Positions 17,058 through 27,472 are shown, counted from the first letter of the stretch. The stretch is DNA of 64,000 bases from Pseudomonas synxantha (GCF_900105675.1 NZ_LT629786.1:4092001-4156000); one strand, 5' to 3'. A program made the numbers and translations. The notes: a model not told the origin generated them from the letters alone.

Positions 17058-19327
17058 GCCCGGGCGCCTCCGATCAGTTCAACCACGGCGTCGAGCAAGG
17101 CGTCGTCATGGAAACTGGCTTTGGCTAGATAATAGTCGGCACCGGCGTCGAGCCCACGGCGCCGGTCTTCTTCACGATCCTTGTAGGAAACCACCATCAC
17201 CGGCAACGATTGCAGGCGACTGTCACGACGCAAGAGTGTGACCAATTCAATACCGTCCATGCGAGGCATATCAATGTCAGTGATAAGCAGGTCGAAGTCC
17301 TCGGAACGCAATGCGTTCCAGCCATCCATGCCATCGACCGCAACAGCCACTTCATAACCACGATTGAGTAATAATTTGCGCTGCAGCTCGCGTACGGTCA
17401 GCGAGTCGTCTACCACCAGCACGCGCTTGCGCGGTGCTTCGCTGGCCTGCTGGCTGCGCCGGGCGATACGCTCCAGGCGGCCGGTGTTGAGCAGCTTGTC
17501 CACCGAACGCAGCATGTCTTCGACATCGACGATCAACACCACCGAGCCGTCATCGAGCAGGGCCCCGGCAGAGATGTCCTGAACCTTGCCCAGGCGATCA
17601 TCCAGGGGCAACACCACCAGGGTGCGCTCACCGATAAAGCGCTCCACGGCAATCCCGTACACGGCGTCGCGCTCGCGGATCACCACCACTTTCAAGGTAT
17701 CTGATGGGGTTTGCCCCGGCGGACGCTGCAACAACTGGCTGGCGGCTACCAGGCCGACGTGCCGGCCCTCATGCCAAAAGTGCTGGCGCCCCTCCAATTG
17801 CACGATGTCGTCGGGTGCCAGGTCGCACATGCGTTCGATATGGGCCAGCGGAAAGGCATAGGCTTCTTCGCCCACCTCCACCACCAGGCTGCGCACCACC
17901 GACAAGGTCAACGGCACTTCCAGGTGGAAGCGGCTGCCCTGCCCCACCGTTTGCTCCAGCACCACGGCGCCGCGCAGTTGCCGGACCATGTGCTGCACCG
18001 CGTCCAGGCCGACGCCGCGCCCGGACACTTCGGTGACTGTGTCGCGCAGGCTGAAACCGGGCAGGAACAGGAACGTCAGCAGTTCCTCTTCGCTCAAGCG
18101 CAGAGCGGTGTCCACCGGCGACAGGTGCCGGTCGACGATGGCGCCGCGCAGGCGCTCGAGGTCCACACCGTTGCCGTCATCGCTCAACTCCAGCACCAGC
18201 AGCCCGGCCTGGTGGGACGCGCGCAGGCGGATCAGGCCCTCCGCGGGCTTGCCTGCCAGCATGCGCTGTTCGGGCGTTTCGATGCCGTGGTCGACGGCAT
18301 TGCGTAGTAAATGAGTGAGCGGCGCTTCGAGTTTTTCCAGTACGTCGCGGTCGACCTGGGTCTTTTCGCCCTCGATCTCCAGGCGCACTTGTTTGCCCAG
18401 GCTGCGGCCCAAGTCACGGACCATGCGCACCTGCCCGGCCAGCACGTCGGCAAACGGACGCATGCGGCAGGCCAACGCAGTGTCGTAGAGCACCTGGGCA
18501 CGCTGCCCGGCCTGCCAGCCGAACTCATCCAGCTCGGCGTGTTTTTCCGCCAGCAGCGCCTGGGCTTCGCTCAACAGGCGACGGGTATCGGCCAGGGCCT
18601 CCTGGGCTTCCAGGCTCAAGTCCAGGGCCTTGAGCTGGCCGTCCAACGTATCCAGGGCGCGCAAGCCGTTGCTTTGAATGCGCTTGAGGCGTTGCATGCT
18701 CGCCAGGTACGGCTTGAGCCGTTGGGTTTCCACCAGGGACTTGCTGGACAGGTCCAACAGGCTGTTCAAGCGCTCGGCCGTCACCCGCAGCACGCGCTCG
18801 CCGCCTTCGGTCATGCGTTTGTTCTGACGCGGGGCTTCACTGCTGACCGGCGGCGCTGGCTCCGGCTCCGGCTCGTGCTGCACTTCGTCAACGGCGGGCG
18901 CAGGCTCGGGTTTTGGCGCACCCATGGCGATGGGCTGTGTCGGATCGAGCAGACGCTCCATCAGCGCCACATACACCTCGATATCTGTCGCGCCCACATC
19001 ATTGCCCGGCGTGGCGATACGCATCAACAGATCGGTGCCTTGCAGCAACGCGTCGATGTGTTCGGGTTGCAGATACAGGCGGCCTTCCTGGGCGCTGACC
19101 AGGCAATCTTCCATGACGTGGGCCACGCTGACCCCGGCATCCACGCCGACAATCCGCGCCGCGCCCTTGAGCGAGTGCGCGGCGCGCATGCAGGCTTCGA
19201 GCTGGTCGGCTTGGGTTGGGTTGCGCTCCAGGGCCAAAAGGCCCGCGCTCAATACCTGTGTCTGCGCATCGGCCTCCAGGCTGAACAGTTCCAACAGCGA
19301 GGCATCGCGCATCTGGTCGGGGGTCAT
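17054..19327 (-). CDS. wspE: Hybrid CheA-type histidine kinase WspE
   Basis: WspE phosphorylates WspR and WspF. The 757-residue protein is ordered as follows: an N-terminal Hpt domain (phospho-His in AAHSLKGAARIVG), a linker rich in Pro and Glu, a dimerisation helix, an HATPase (HLLRNAVDHGIETPEQR, ELSDDGNG, GRGVGLDAV), a CheW-like domain, and a C-terminal receiver (LLITDIDMPRMDG). The start at 19327 overlaps the wspD stop as ATGA and has GGAG upstream; a longer in-frame start at 19396 lies inside wspD and is rejected. Confidence 0.97.
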   Translation of the reverse strand: MTPDQMRDASLLELFSLEADAQTQVLSAGLLALERNPTQADQLEACMRAAHSLKGAARIVGVDAGVSVAHVMEDCLVSAQEGRLYLQPEHIDALLQGTDLLMRIATPGNDVGATDIEVYVALMERLLDPTQPIAMGAPKPEPAPAVDEVQHEPEPEPAPPVSSEAPRQNKRMTEGGERVLRVTAERLNSLLDLSSKSLVETQRLKPYLASMQRLKRIQSNGLRALDTLDGQLKALDLSLEAQEALADTRRLLSEAQALLAEKHAELDEFGWQAGQRAQVLYDTALACRMRPFADVLAGQVRMVRDLGRSLGKQVRLEIEGEKTQVDRDVLEKLEAPLTHLLRNAVDHGIETPEQRMLAGKPAEGLIRLRASHQAGLLVLELSDDGNGVDLERLRGAIVDRHLSPVDTALRLSEEELLTFLFLPGFSLRDTVTEVSGRGVGLDAVQHMVRQLRGAVVLEQTVGQGSRFHLEVPLTLSVVRSLVVEVGEEAYAFPLAHIERMCDLAPDDIVQLEGRQHFWHEGRHVGLVAASQLLQRPPGQTPSDTLKVVVIRERDAVYGIAVERFIGERTLVVLPLDDRLGKVQDISAGALLDDGSVVLIVDVEDMLRSVDKLLNTGRLERIARRSQQASEAPRKRVLVVDDSLTVRELQRKLLLNRGYEVAVAVDGMDGWNALRSEDFDLLITDIDMPRMDGIELVTLLRRDSRLQSLPVMVVSYKDREEDRRRGLDAGADYYLAKASFHDDALLDAVVELIGGARA

Positions 19328-20025
19328 GCGAGGCTCCGAGTCACGGCGGACAACAATTGCGCTTCGTCCAGCCAGCGCAGGCTGCGGCCTTTCCACTGCA
19401 ACACGCCCTGGGTGTAGCGTGCGCTGGCCTGGGTACCGGAGGCCGACGCCGCCTTCAGGGTGCGTTCATCGATGGCATGAATGCCATCCACTTCGTCCAC
19501 CGGCACAACCACCGGGCCGTCCTGAGCCGCGATGATCAACATGCGCGGCATGATGCGCGCGCCGCTGGCACCAGCACTGGTGCTGTCCAGGCCCAGCAGT
19601 TCTATCAGTGACAGGCACGCCACCAACGCGCCGCGCACATTAGCCACGCCCAGCAGCGCCCGGGAACGCTGGTGCGGCAGGGAGTGGATCGGCTGCAATG
19701 GCGCCACTTCCACCAGGCAGCGGGTAGCAATACCGAGCCATTCCTCGCCGAGGCGAAACATCAACAGTGAACGGGTGACTACCTCGTTATCCGCTTCGAC
19801 GGCAGCCTGTGGGCGATGATCGTCCTGCTGCAGCGCATAGCGGTCCAGCAGGCGCGTGGCGGCGGCGGAGTACACCGAGCAATTGCGGCAGTGGATGTGC
19901 TCAGCCAGCAATGGGCAAGACTTGTCGCCATGAATGCCGATGCGATTCCAGCAGTCGTCGATGGCTTGGGTATCGGTCAGCGTCAGGTCCAGGCCTGCGG
20001 TGTCGAGCGCGTCAGGGCTACTCAT
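19324..20025 (-). CDS. wspD: CheW-type adaptor WspD
   Basis: The 233-residue protein is one of the two CheW-like adaptors that join WspA to WspE. The N-terminal 80 residues contain a CPLLAEHIHCRNCSVY segment with three Cys, a possible metal or redox site. The CheW domain follows (RSLLMFRLGEEWLGIATRCL, then LLGVANVRGALVACLSL). Start and stop overlap both neighbours by ATGA. Confidence 0.95.
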   Translation of the reverse strand: MSSPDALDTAGLDLTLTDTQAIDDCWNRIGIHGDKSCPLLAEHIHCRNCSVYSAAATRLLDRYALQQDDHRPQAAVEADNEVVTRSLLMFRLGEEWLGIATRCLVEVAPLQPIHSLPHQRSRALLGVANVRGALVACLSLIELLGLDSTSAGASGARIMPRMLIIAAQDGPVVVPVDEVDGIHAIDERTLKAASASGTQASARYTQGVLQWKGRSLRWLDEAQLLSAVTRSLA

Positions 20026-21281
20026 GGTTTGGACTCACTGTCAGCTCGCTCGCTACGGGCGGCGCGCGCCTGAAGACGGCGCGCCCCCGCACTGTCGCCC
20101 TGGGACTCGAGCAGCGCGGCCAGATGCATCAGGGCCTGCGAATGCTGCGGTTCCAGGTACAAGGCTTTGCGGTAATACCCCTGGGCCTCCAGGGCGCTGC
20201 CGGCCACATCGCTGAGCAGCCCCAGCCAGTAGAACACCTGGGCGGCCGGTGGATGGCTGCCCAAAAAGCGTTCGCAGGCGGCACGAGCCTCGGCACTCTT
20301 GCCTTCATTGGCCAAGGTCGCGATCTGGCTGAGCAGCTCGCCGGCATCGGTATGTGGCACTTTGGCCGGTGGCTCTGGCGGGCGGGGCTTGCTGAACGGA
20401 CGCGGCTTGAGCGGTATCGGTGCCGCGCTGCGTTGCGGCGTTGGCGCGGGCATGGGGACAAATACCGGTGCCGGCGGTGTCTGTTCTACATGCCGGCTGA
20501 AGGCAAAAGATTGCGGCACCCCAATCGAACGCATGCCGTGGCGGCCCAATAGGCTGCCCTCGGCCGGGCCGATAAATAGCACGCCGTCCACGTGGGTCAG
20601 TTCCTTGAGCACGTCAAAGACTTGCTTTTGGGTCGGCTGGTCGAAATAGATCAGCAGGTTGCGGCAGAACACAAAGTCATAGATGGGCTCGTTGGCCAGC
20701 AGTGCCGGGTCGAGCAAGTTGCCCACTTGCAGGCGGACTTGTTCACGTACCCGGTCGGCGATGCGGTAACCGCCCGCCTCTTCGGTGAAGTGGCGGTCGC
20801 GAAACTCAAGATCGGCGCCGCGAAACGAGTTCTTGCCGTACACACCGCGCCGCGCACGCTCTACCGACAGGGGGCTGACGTCCATCCCCTGCACTTTGAA
20901 CTGATGGGGCGCCAAGCCCGCGTCGAGTAAGGCCATGGCAATCGAATAGGGCTCTTCGCCGGTAGAACACGGCAGGCTGAGAATGCGCAGGGCGCGCATT
21001 TGCTTGATTTCGGCCAGGCGCACCTGGGCCAGGCGAGCCAGGGTTGCAAAGGATTCGGGATAGCGAAAAAACCAGGTCTCGGGGACGATCACCGCTTCGA
21101 TCAGCGCCTGCTGCTCGTCACGGGAGTTTTGCAGGTACTGCCAGTAATCCTGCGCCGACTGTGCCTGGGATGACTGGCAGCGCTGACGCACGGCACGCTC
21201 GATGATCGCCTCGCCCACCGAAGCAACGTCCAGGCCGATGCGTTCTTTCAAGAACGCCGAAAAACGCGGGTCGCTGCTCAT
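20022..21281 (-). CDS. wspC: CheR-type methyltransferase with TPR tail, WspC
   Basis: WspC methylates glutamates of WspA using S-adenosylmethionine, making the receptor more active. The 419-residue protein has the CheR N-terminal helical domain, the SAM-binding segment ILSLPCSTGEEPYSIAMAL and the FVFCRNLLIYFD motif. A Pro-rich linker leads to C-terminal tetratricopeptide repeats (VFYWLGLLSDVAGSALEAQ, then YYRKALYLEPQHSQALMHL). Start and stop overlap neighbours by ATGA. Confidence 0.96.
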   Translation of the reverse strand: MSSDPRFSAFLKERIGLDVASVGEAIIERAVRQRCQSSQAQSAQDYWQYLQNSRDEQQALIEAVIVPETWFFRYPESFATLARLAQVRLAEIKQMRALRILSLPCSTGEEPYSIAMALLDAGLAPHQFKVQGMDVSPLSVERARRGVYGKNSFRGADLEFRDRHFTEEAGGYRIADRVREQVRLQVGNLLDPALLANEPIYDFVFCRNLLIYFDQPTQKQVFDVLKELTHVDGVLFIGPAEGSLLGRHGMRSIGVPQSFAFSRHVEQTPPAPVFVPMPAPTPQRSAAPIPLKPRPFSKPRPPEPPAKVPHTDAGELLSQIATLANEGKSAEARAACERFLGSHPPAAQVFYWLGLLSDVAGSALEAQGYYRKALYLEPQHSQALMHLAALLESQGDSAGARRLQARAARSERADSESKP

Positions 21282-21790
21282 AAACTCAACTCGGCGGAAA
21301 ACAGCAAGGCGCGCACTTCAGCGGTCAGCAGCTCGGCGACGCCAATCCACTGCATCAAGCCCTGGGCATCCTCGCGCACCGGCCCCAGGTACGGCGCCCG
21401 CTGGTTGTCCAGGCCATAGGGCTGGAACTCGGCGGGGTCGCAACGCAGGGTGTCGGTGGCCTGCTCCAGGATCAGCCCCAGCCAGCGCGCTTGGCTCCAG
21501 GGCTGCGGCTGGTAATTGACCAGCACCAGCCGCGTACTGGTGCGAGCCTGGGCCGAGGTGCCGAAGGTCAGGGCGCTCAAGTCAATCACCGGCACCAGCG
21601 CCCCGCGATGGGCGAAGATACCCGCCACCCACAGGGGCGCATGGGCGATGGGTTTGAGCGCCAGGCGCGGCAGCACTTCCGCCACTTCGGTGGCCTTGAG
21701 GGCAAAGCGTTCGTTGCCGATGTGGAACACCAGGAACAAGGCCTTTTTCGCTGCCGGGACGGCGCTGCGTTTAGCCGCAATATCGCTCAT
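21278..21790 (-). CDS. wspB: CheW-type adaptor WspB
   Basis: The 170-residue CheW-like adaptor couples the receptor to WspE. Key segments are FLVFHIGNERFALKATEVAE at residues about 18-38 and VAGIFAHRGALVPVIDLSAL. It shares a base with the wspA stop (TGATG) and overlaps wspC as ATGA, continuing the coupled operon. Confidence 0.95.
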   Translation of the reverse strand: MSDIAAKRSAVPAAKKALFLVFHIGNERFALKATEVAEVLPRLALKPIAHAPLWVAGIFAHRGALVPVIDLSALTFGTSAQARTSTRLVLVNYQPQPWSQARWLGLILEQATDTLRCDPAEFQPYGLDNQRAPYLGPVREDAQGLMQWIGVAELLTAEVRALLFSAELSL

Positions 21791-23412
21791 CAGACTTTGA
21801 AACGCGACACGCCGCTGCGCAGACCGACCGCAACCTGGCTCAGTTCATCAATGGCGAAGCTTGCCTGGCGCAGGGATTCGACGGTCTGGCTGCTGGCATC
21901 GCCTAATTGCACCAGCGCGTGGTTGATCTGTTCGGCGCCGGTGGCCTGGGCCTGCATGCCTTCGTTGACCATCAGCACACGCGGCGCCAGGGCCTGGACC
22001 TGATGGATGATCTGCGACAACTGCTCGCCGACTTGCTGCACTTCGAACATGCCCCGGCGTACTTCCTCGGAGAACTTGTCCATGCCCATCACCCCCGCCG
22101 ACACTGCCGACTGGATCTCACGCACCATTTGCTCGATATCATAGGTGGCTACGGCGGTCTGGTCGGCCAGGCGGCGCACTTCGGTGGCTACCACGGCAAA
22201 ACCGCGACCGTATTCGCCGGCTTTCTCCGCCTCGATGGCGGCGTTGAGCGACAACAGGTTGGTCTGGTCAGCCACCTTGACGATGGTCACCACCACCTGG
22301 TTGATATTGCCGGCCTTCTCGTTGAGGATCGCCAGCTTGGCGTTGACCAGGTCGGCCGCGCCCATCACCGAGTGCATGGTTTCTTCCATGCGCGCCAGGC
22401 CCTGCTGGCCTGAACCGGCCGCGACCGAGGCCTGGTCAGCGGCGGTGGACACTTCGGTCATGGTGCGGACCAGGTCCTTGGAGGTAGCCGCGATCTCGCG
22501 GGACGTGGCACCGATTTCGGTGGTGGTGGCCGCGGTTTCCGTGGCGGTGGCCTGTTGCTGCTTGGAGGTCGCAGCAATCTCGGTGACCGAGGTGGTGACC
22601 TGCACCGACGAACGTTGCGCCTGGGATACCAGGGCGGTCAGTTCGGTCATCATGTCGTTGAAGCCGGTTTCGACAACGTTGAATTCGTCTTTGCGCTCCA
22701 GGTTCAGGCGCTTGCTCAGGTCACCGGTGCGCATGACTTCGAGGATCTCGACGATGCGCTGCATCGGCGCCATGATCGCGCGCATCAGCAACAGGCCGCA
22801 CAACGCGGCGGCGAGAATCGCCAGCAGCAGCGAGACGCCCATGCTGACCTTTGCGGCCGCAACGGCATCATCGATGGCGGCCGTGGCATTGTCAGCAACC
22901 TGTTTGTTCTCATTGATGATGTCGTTGAGCTTCATGCGGCCTGCGGTCCAGGCAGGAGTCAGTTGCTCGTTGAACAGTCTCAGCGCCTCAGCCGGGTTAT
23001 TGTTCTGATGGGCCGCCAGGACCTGGGCGAGAATCGCGTTGTAGTTCTGGTGGAGTTTTTCGAAGGCATCGAATTGGGTGCGATCCTGGGTGATGTTGAT
23101 AGTCCCCGCGTAGCTCTCCATGTGCTGCTCGAGTCGCGCCTCGAACGACTTGTAGTCCTGCTTGTCTTCCTCGGAAATGGCCTGGTTTTCGTGGATTCCG
23201 ACCAACTCTTGGGTCTGCAGGTAGCTGTCGACCCAGGCACTGCGGATCATCGAGCTGAAAAACACCCCTGGCACGGCATCGTCACGGACTGAGTTTTCGC
23301 TGGCTTCGATCTTCAGCAGACGCGAATACGAGAGCACCACCATCAGTAGCATGATCGCGATGATTACCGCAAAGCTCGCCAAAATCCTTTGGCGCAGGGT
23401 CCAGTTCTTCAC
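21790..23412 (-). CDS. wspA: Surface-sensing methyl-accepting receptor WspA
   Basis: WspA is the membrane receptor that senses surface contact and drives WspE. The 540-residue product has a transmembrane helix near residues 12-32, a periplasmic helical domain of about 150 residues, a second helix ([16 protein letters not shown]), HAMP, and a cytoplasmic signalling hairpin ([20 protein letters not shown]). I place the start at a GTG (23412) giving [14 protein letters not shown], because CGAGGAA lies at good spacing. The upstream ATG at 23433 has no ribosome site and adds seven residues. It is the first gene of the operon, so the promoter should lie in 23413-23600. Confidence 0.95.
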   Translation of the reverse strand: MKNWTLRQRILASFAVIIAIMLLMVVLSYSRLLKIEASENSVRDDAVPGVFFSSMIRSAWVDSYLQTQELVGIHENQAISEEDKQDYKSFEARLEQHMESYAGTINITQDRTQFDAFEKLHQNYNAILAQVLAAHQNNNPAEALRLFNEQLTPAWTAGRMKLNDIINENKQVADNATAAIDDAVAAAKVSMGVSLLLAILAAALCGLLLMRAIMAPMQRIVEILEVMRTGDLSKRLNLERKDEFNVVETGFNDMMTELTALVSQAQRSSVQVTTSVTEIAATSKQQQATATETAATTTEIGATSREIAATSKDLVRTMTEVSTAADQASVAAGSGQQGLARMEETMHSVMGAADLVNAKLAILNEKAGNINQVVVTIVKVADQTNLLSLNAAIEAEKAGEYGRGFAVVATEVRRLADQTAVATYDIEQMVREIQSAVSAGVMGMDKFSEEVRRGMFEVQQVGEQLSQIIHQVQALAPRVLMVNEGMQAQATGAEQINHALVQLGDASSQTVESLRQASFAIDELSQVAVGLRSGVSRFKV

Positions 23413-23751
23413 AGTAATTCCTCGCAGGGCCATTCAAATGGAGGGAAGTATAGCTGAGCGGGTGCCTGCGTTTATCAACGCTTTTGAGGGCGCGTGCACA
23501 GAATGAAAATGTAGGATGGATATCACCTGTGGGGATGGACCTTGCTCCCTCGTGGGCTCGAAAGCCCACGCAGATCCAACTGACGGACCTCAGTTCAAAT
23601 GTGGGAGGGGACTTGCCCCCGATGGCGGCCTTGGGGCCGGCCGGGATACGGAAACGGGACGCATGAGATCAGGCTCAGAGGCAAGATCAAGAGCGGCCCG
23701 CCTCACGTCGTACTTACCGTTGGCCTACAGAGTTGTATCGGTTGCCTTAAC
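23413..23751. other. Intergenic region with wspA promoter side and REP
   Basis: No credible gene is seen in this stretch. It holds the wsp upstream region, a small inverted repeat (CGTGGGCTCGAAAGCCCACG at 23551-23570), the REP unit at 23598, and 120 bases of unremarkable sequence behind the DUF533 gene. Confidence 0.6.
23598..23625. repeat. REP-type repeat
   Basis: The unit AATGTGGGAGGGGACTTGCC followed by CCCGATGG matches the REP arms found at 14941 and 34921. It is a solitary unit in the intergenic region upstream of wspA. Confidence 0.7.
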
Positions 23752-24459
23752 TTATGTGCTTATCCGCACCTGCTTTTCCAACTCCAGCTTCAAACCCGGC
23801 TCAAGCTTCAGTTGGCGAGCCAATTCGTCCAGATAGGACTTCTCCATGAAGTTTTCCTCGTCCACCAGCATCACACTGGCGATGTACATCTCGGCAGCCA
23901 TTTCCGGGGTGCTGGCGGCGCGGGCGACGTCGGCAGGGTCCAGGGGCTTGTTGAGTTCGGCGTGCAGCCAGTGTTGCAGTTCCTGGTCGTTGTCCAGCTT
24001 GGTGAACTCCCCTTCGATCAACGCGCGCTCGCGCTCATCCACATGCCCGTCAGCCTTGGCCGCCGCCACCAGGGCCTTGAGGATGCCCTGGCTGTGTTGC
24101 TCGACCTGGGCCGGTGGCAGGCGGTCGATGGTTTGTGGCTCACCCAGGGGGGCGCTGGCCTGCTGGGCCTGCCAGTTGCCGTAGGCTTTGTAGGCAATCA
24201 CACCCAGTGCCGCCAGGCCGCCGTAGGTCAGGGCCTTGCCGCCGAATTTGCGTGCCTTCTTGTTACCCAGCAGCAAGCCCATGGCCCCGGCCGCCAAGGC
24301 GCCGCCGCCAGCACCGCCGAGCAGGCTACCGAGCCCGCCGCCACCGAGCAAACCGCCCAGGGCGCCTTTGTCATTGGATTTTCCCTGGCCGCCAGCCTTG
24401 TTCTGCAACATGTCCTGACCAGACTTGAGCAACTGATCGAGCAATCCACGGGTATTCAT
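23752..24459 (-). CDS. DUF533 (YebE-like) inner-membrane protein
   Basis: The 235-residue protein starts with a helical segment. It has a glycine-rich stretch (GALGGLLGGGGLGSLLGGAGGG) and a hydrophobic segment (GLAALGVIAYKAYGNW). A C-terminal TerB-like helical domain follows (LKALVAAAKADGHVDERERA, with acidic residues of the type that bind metal in TerB relatives). This is the DUF533/YebE layout. The function is not established; in enterobacteria yebE responds to envelope stress. The ATG is well supported by GGAGG. Confidence 0.88.
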   Translation of the reverse strand: MNTRGLLDQLLKSGQDMLQNKAGGQGKSNDKGALGGLLGGGGLGSLLGGAGGGALAAGAMGLLLGNKKARKFGGKALTYGGLAALGVIAYKAYGNWQAQQASAPLGEPQTIDRLPPAQVEQHSQGILKALVAAAKADGHVDERERALIEGEFTKLDNDQELQHWLHAELNKPLDPADVARAASTPEMAAEMYIASVMLVDEENFMEKSYLDELARQLKLEPGLKLELEKQVRIST

Positions 24460-24763
24460 TTGTAGCCTCCAGACACTTGAGTTCGTAGGAACAATAGGCC
24501 CTCAGCCTAAAACTAAGTGCCAAAGAGCCACGATCTAGAGTGCTTCCAGATGTAACGTTTGACTGCCATGCTGGAAATGTCTTGTTGCACATGCAACGCC
24601 ATCATCACGCCATCAATCATTTTTCCTTATGCATCGAACCGCTTAAGCTATCCGGCGTCTGTTTAATGTCCGTTGCGTTTGGCCGAAGGCATGTCCGAAC
24701 CGTTATTTCTGATCCATTACGTGCCAGGAACGGCGCGGGATTTGCTCACGACAGGTTGTCTCT
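24460..24763. other. Divergent intergenic region
   Basis: This gap between the divergent DUF533 and opgD genes presumably carries both promoters. I see no gene, repeat or convincing hairpin in it. Confidence 0.5.
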
Positions 24764-26389
24764 ATGCACCGCAGGAATTTGCTCAAAGCATCCATGGCCA
24801 TTGCGGCTTACACCGGTTTGTCGGCCAGTGGCCTGATGGCCGCGCAGGCCTGGGCCGGGAACCGGGCCGCCGATGGCAAGGCCGTGGCGTTCGATTTCGA
24901 ATCGCTCAAGGCGCAAGCCAAGCAATTGGCCACCCGTGGCTATCAGGACACTAAACAGGTACTGCCACCGACCCTGGCAAGCATGACCCCGCAGAATTTC
25001 AATGCCATTGGCTATGACGGCAACCATTCATTGTGGAAAGAGCTGAACGGCCAACTCGACGTGCAGTTCTTCCACGTCGGCATGGGCTTCAAGACGCCGG
25101 TGCGCATGCACAGTGTCGATCCCAAGACCCGCGAGGCCCGCGAAGTGCATTTCCGCCCTTCGCTGTTCAACTATGAAAAAACCACGGTGGACACCAAGCA
25201 ACTGACCGGCGACCTGGGCTTTTCCGGCTTCAAGCTGTTCAAGGCGCCGGAACTGGACCGCCATGACGTGCTGTCGTTTCTCGGCGCCAGCTACTTCCGC
25301 GCAGTGGACTCCACCGGCCAATACGGCCTCTCGGCTCGTGGCCTGGCGATTGATACCTACGCGAAAAAACGCGAAGAATTCCCCGATTTCACGCAGTTCT
25401 GGTTCGAAACCCCGGACAAGAACGCCACGCGTTTTGTGGTCTATGCCCTGCTCGACTCGCCAAGCGCCACTGGCGCCTACCGCTTCGATATCGACTGCCA
25501 GGCCAATCAGGTGGTCATGGCGATCGATGCGCATATCAATGCGCGCACCGCCATCGAACAACTGGGCATCGCGCCGATGACCAGCATGTTCAGCTGTGGT
25601 ACCCACGAGCGGCGCATGTGCGACACCATCCACCCGCAAATCCACGATTCGGACCGCCTGGCGATGTGGCGCGGCAATGGCGAGTGGATCTGCCGCCCGC
25701 TGAACAACCCGGCCAAGCTGCAATTCAATGCGTTCGCCGACACCGACCCCAAAGGCTTCGGCCTGGTGCAGACCGATCATGAATTCGCCAGCTACCAGGA
25801 CACCGTCGACTGGTACAGCAAGCGCCCCAGCCTATGGGTAGAACCTACCACTGCGTGGGGCGAAGGCTCGATCGACCTGCTGGAAATCCCTACCACCGGC
25901 GAAACCCTGGATAACATCGTGGCCTTCTGGACCCCGAAAAACCCAGTGGCCGCCGGTGATTCGCTCAACTATGGCTACAAGCTGTACTGGAGCGCATTGC
26001 CGCCGGTGAGCACGCCGCTGGCACAGGTCGACGCGACTCGTTCGGGCATGGGTGGATTTACCGAGGGCTGGGCGCCCGGCGAGCATTACCCGCAGGTGTG
26101 GGCACGGCGTTTCGCCGTCGACTTCAAGGGCGGCGGCCTGGATCGCCTGCCGGCGGGCACCGGCATCGAACCGGTGGTGACCTGCTCCCATGGTGAGGTA
26201 AAGGATTTCAGCGTGCTGATGCTGGACAACATCAAGGGCTATCGCATCCTGTTCGACTGGTACCCCACCAGCGACAGCGTGGAGCCGGTGGAGCTGCGCC
26301 TGTTTATTCGCACCCAGGACCGAACCTTGAGCGAAACCTGGCTCTACCAGTACTTCCCGCCAGCGCCGGAGCAGCGCAAGTACACCTGA
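24764..26389 (+). CDS. opgD: Glucans biosynthesis protein D (OpgD/MdoD)
   Basis: OpgD shapes osmoregulated periplasmic beta-glucans. The 541-residue protein starts [20 protein letters not shown], a twin-arginine (Tat) signal like that of E. coli OpgD. The mature protein has the family segments [33 protein letters not shown] and the C-terminal half with [11 protein letters not shown]. Length matches OpgD (about 550) and differs from OpgG by the Tat signal. The gene stands alone with a hairpin just downstream. Confidence 0.95.
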   Translation: MHRRNLLKASMAIAAYTGLSASGLMAAQAWAGNRAADGKAVAFDFESLKAQAKQLATRGYQDTKQVLPPTLASMTPQNFNAIGYDGNHSLWKELNGQLDVQFFHVGMGFKTPVRMHSVDPKTREAREVHFRPSLFNYEKTTVDTKQLTGDLGFSGFKLFKAPELDRHDVLSFLGASYFRAVDSTGQYGLSARGLAIDTYAKKREEFPDFTQFWFETPDKNATRFVVYALLDSPSATGAYRFDIDCQANQVVMAIDAHINARTAIEQLGIAPMTSMFSCGTHERRMCDTIHPQIHDSDRLAMWRGNGEWICRPLNNPAKLQFNAFADTDPKGFGLVQTDHEFASYQDTVDWYSKRPSLWVEPTTAWGEGSIDLLEIPTTGETLDNIVAFWTPKNPVAAGDSLNYGYKLYWSALPPVSTPLAQVDATRSGMGGFTEGWAPGEHYPQVWARRFAVDFKGGGLDRLPAGTGIEPVVTCSHGEVKDFSVLMLDNIKGYRILFDWYPTSDSVEPVELRLFIRTQDRTLSETWLYQYFPPAPEQRKYT

Positions 26390-26400
26390 GGTGAGCTTCG

Positions 26401-26434
26401 CGATCATTCCCACGCGAGAACGTGGGAGTGATCG
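26401..26434. terminator. Palindromic hairpin after opgD
   Basis: CGATCATTCCCACG / CGTGGGAGTGATCG is a near-perfect long palindrome with a six-base centre, 11 bases after the opgD stop. It can end both opgD and the small convergent gene at 26443. It has no T-run, and TTCCCACG...CGTGGGA hairpins are common repeats in this group. Confidence 0.55.
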
Positions 26435-26442
26435 TATATAGC

Positions 26443-26628
26443 TCAGAAGCGCGATACGCTTTTCATCGCACCAATCAAGTACCGCATCGCCACCTGATCG
26501 CTTTCGGTCAGCGCCCGATACTGGGCCAGCAGCTCCATTTCATCCGAACTCAACCTTCGATCCCGCAAGGACATCCGGCGGCTGAGAAAAGACGCCACCG
26601 CACCCGCTACGCCATAGGACTTGGCCAT
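26443..26628 (-). CDS. Small conserved hypothetical protein, 61 aa
   Basis: The product starts MAKSYGVAGAVASFLSRRMS and is basic at first, then helical and acidic (SSDEMELLAQYRALTESDQV). A very good ribosome site (AGGAGT, eight bases before the ATG) argues that it is translated. I recognise no family. It is flanked by a palindromic hairpin at its 3' end. Confidence 0.6.
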   Translation of the reverse strand: MAKSYGVAGAVASFLSRRMSLRDRRLSSDEMELLAQYRALTESDQVAMRYLIGAMKSVSRF

Positions 26629-26832
26629 GGACTGTTACTCCTGATATCAGTCAAATACTCCTGGTGCCCACTTCCCAACTCCCCGAAGCGCAACGCTTCC
26701 GTGGACAAGCAACCTGCCTCCCTGGGCCAGGAACCAGACTTACCCTAATCTTAGAAACTATCTCGTCGCACGTGGGATTTTTTTAGAGTATTAACTTAAA
26801 AAAATAGCCTGGGTAATAAAACCCTACAGCCG
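26629..26832. other. Intergenic region
   Basis: This AT-rich stretch (TTTTTTAGAGTATTAACTTAAAAAAATAG region near 26780-26810) separates the small gene from the downstream end of the acetyltransferase gene. I see no further feature. Confidence 0.5.
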
Positions 26833-27369
26833 TTACTCACACAGTGGTCGATACAGGTGAATATCCAACGGCTCCTGTGCATACAGCTCGGCATGGGGTT
26901 GCTGCAACAGTCGGCAACCATGGCGCAGGTAAAAGTCCACGGTGTTACGCGACGACGTGGCCGAGATATACAGCGCTTGAGCTCCCACTTGCCGGCCGTG
27001 CTCGCAGGCCAGCACCAACAACCGGCTGCCCAGGCCCGAGCCACGGGCCGAGTGACTGACATGCAGGAACTTCAACTGCCGCATCAGCAGGCCTTGATGA
27101 TGGAAAGGCCGATTGTCCACCACCGCTGCGGCGACCAGCGCCTGGCCGTCAAATACGCCCCACAACCATCCGCCACGCTGGAGGCAGGCCCGCAGAGCCT
27201 CTGCATCCTGCTCGGCCTCGCCTTCGGGCCAGCCGCGCATATCATGGTGCGCGGCATACAACACCAGTTCGCCGCGATCCATGCGATAGCACGCCTGGAT
27301 CAGTTCCGTACGGTCGATGGTTGCCAGCAAGGGGATATCGTTTTCGGTTAACGCGCGTTCCACCAGCAT
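26833..27369 (-). CDS. GNAT-family acetyltransferase
   Basis: The 178-residue protein has the GNAT core: a beta-strand pair (WGVFDGQALVAAAVVDN), the acetyl-CoA loop SARGSGLGSRLLVLACEHG (motif A), and the C-terminal YISATSSRNTVDFYLRHGCR strand with the conserved N-x-x-x-x-Y-x-x-x-G pattern. The substrate is unknown. Start at 27369 has AGGAGA; the in-frame ATG at 27396 is less well placed. Confidence 0.88.
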   Translation of the reverse strand: MLVERALTENDIPLLATIDRTELIQACYRMDRGELVLYAAHHDMRGWPEGEAEQDAEALRACLQRGGWLWGVFDGQALVAAAVVDNRPFHHQGLLMRQLKFLHVSHSARGSGLGSRLLVLACEHGRQVGAQALYISATSSRNTVDFYLRHGCRLLQQPHAELYAQEPLDIHLYRPLCE

Positions 27370-27424
27370 AGGGATCTCCTGCTTCACGGCCACCAAGGAT
27401 CAGCCTTCCTTTAAAGGCGAGCAA

Positions 27425-27451
27425 GAAAAAACCCACCGTGTCAGGGTGGGT
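27425..27451 (-). terminator. Rho-independent terminator after the old yellow enzyme gene
   Basis: ACCCACC / GGTGGGT stem, 7-base loop, followed on the minus strand by TTTTTTC. It lies 22 bases after the stop codon. Confidence 0.85.
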
Positions 27452-27472
27452 CTGGCAGGGCCGTGTGCAAGA

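Noticed and set aside
18311..19417. Plus-strand open frame opposite wspE
   Set aside because: Shadow of the third-codon-position G+C of wspE; no domain or ribosome site.
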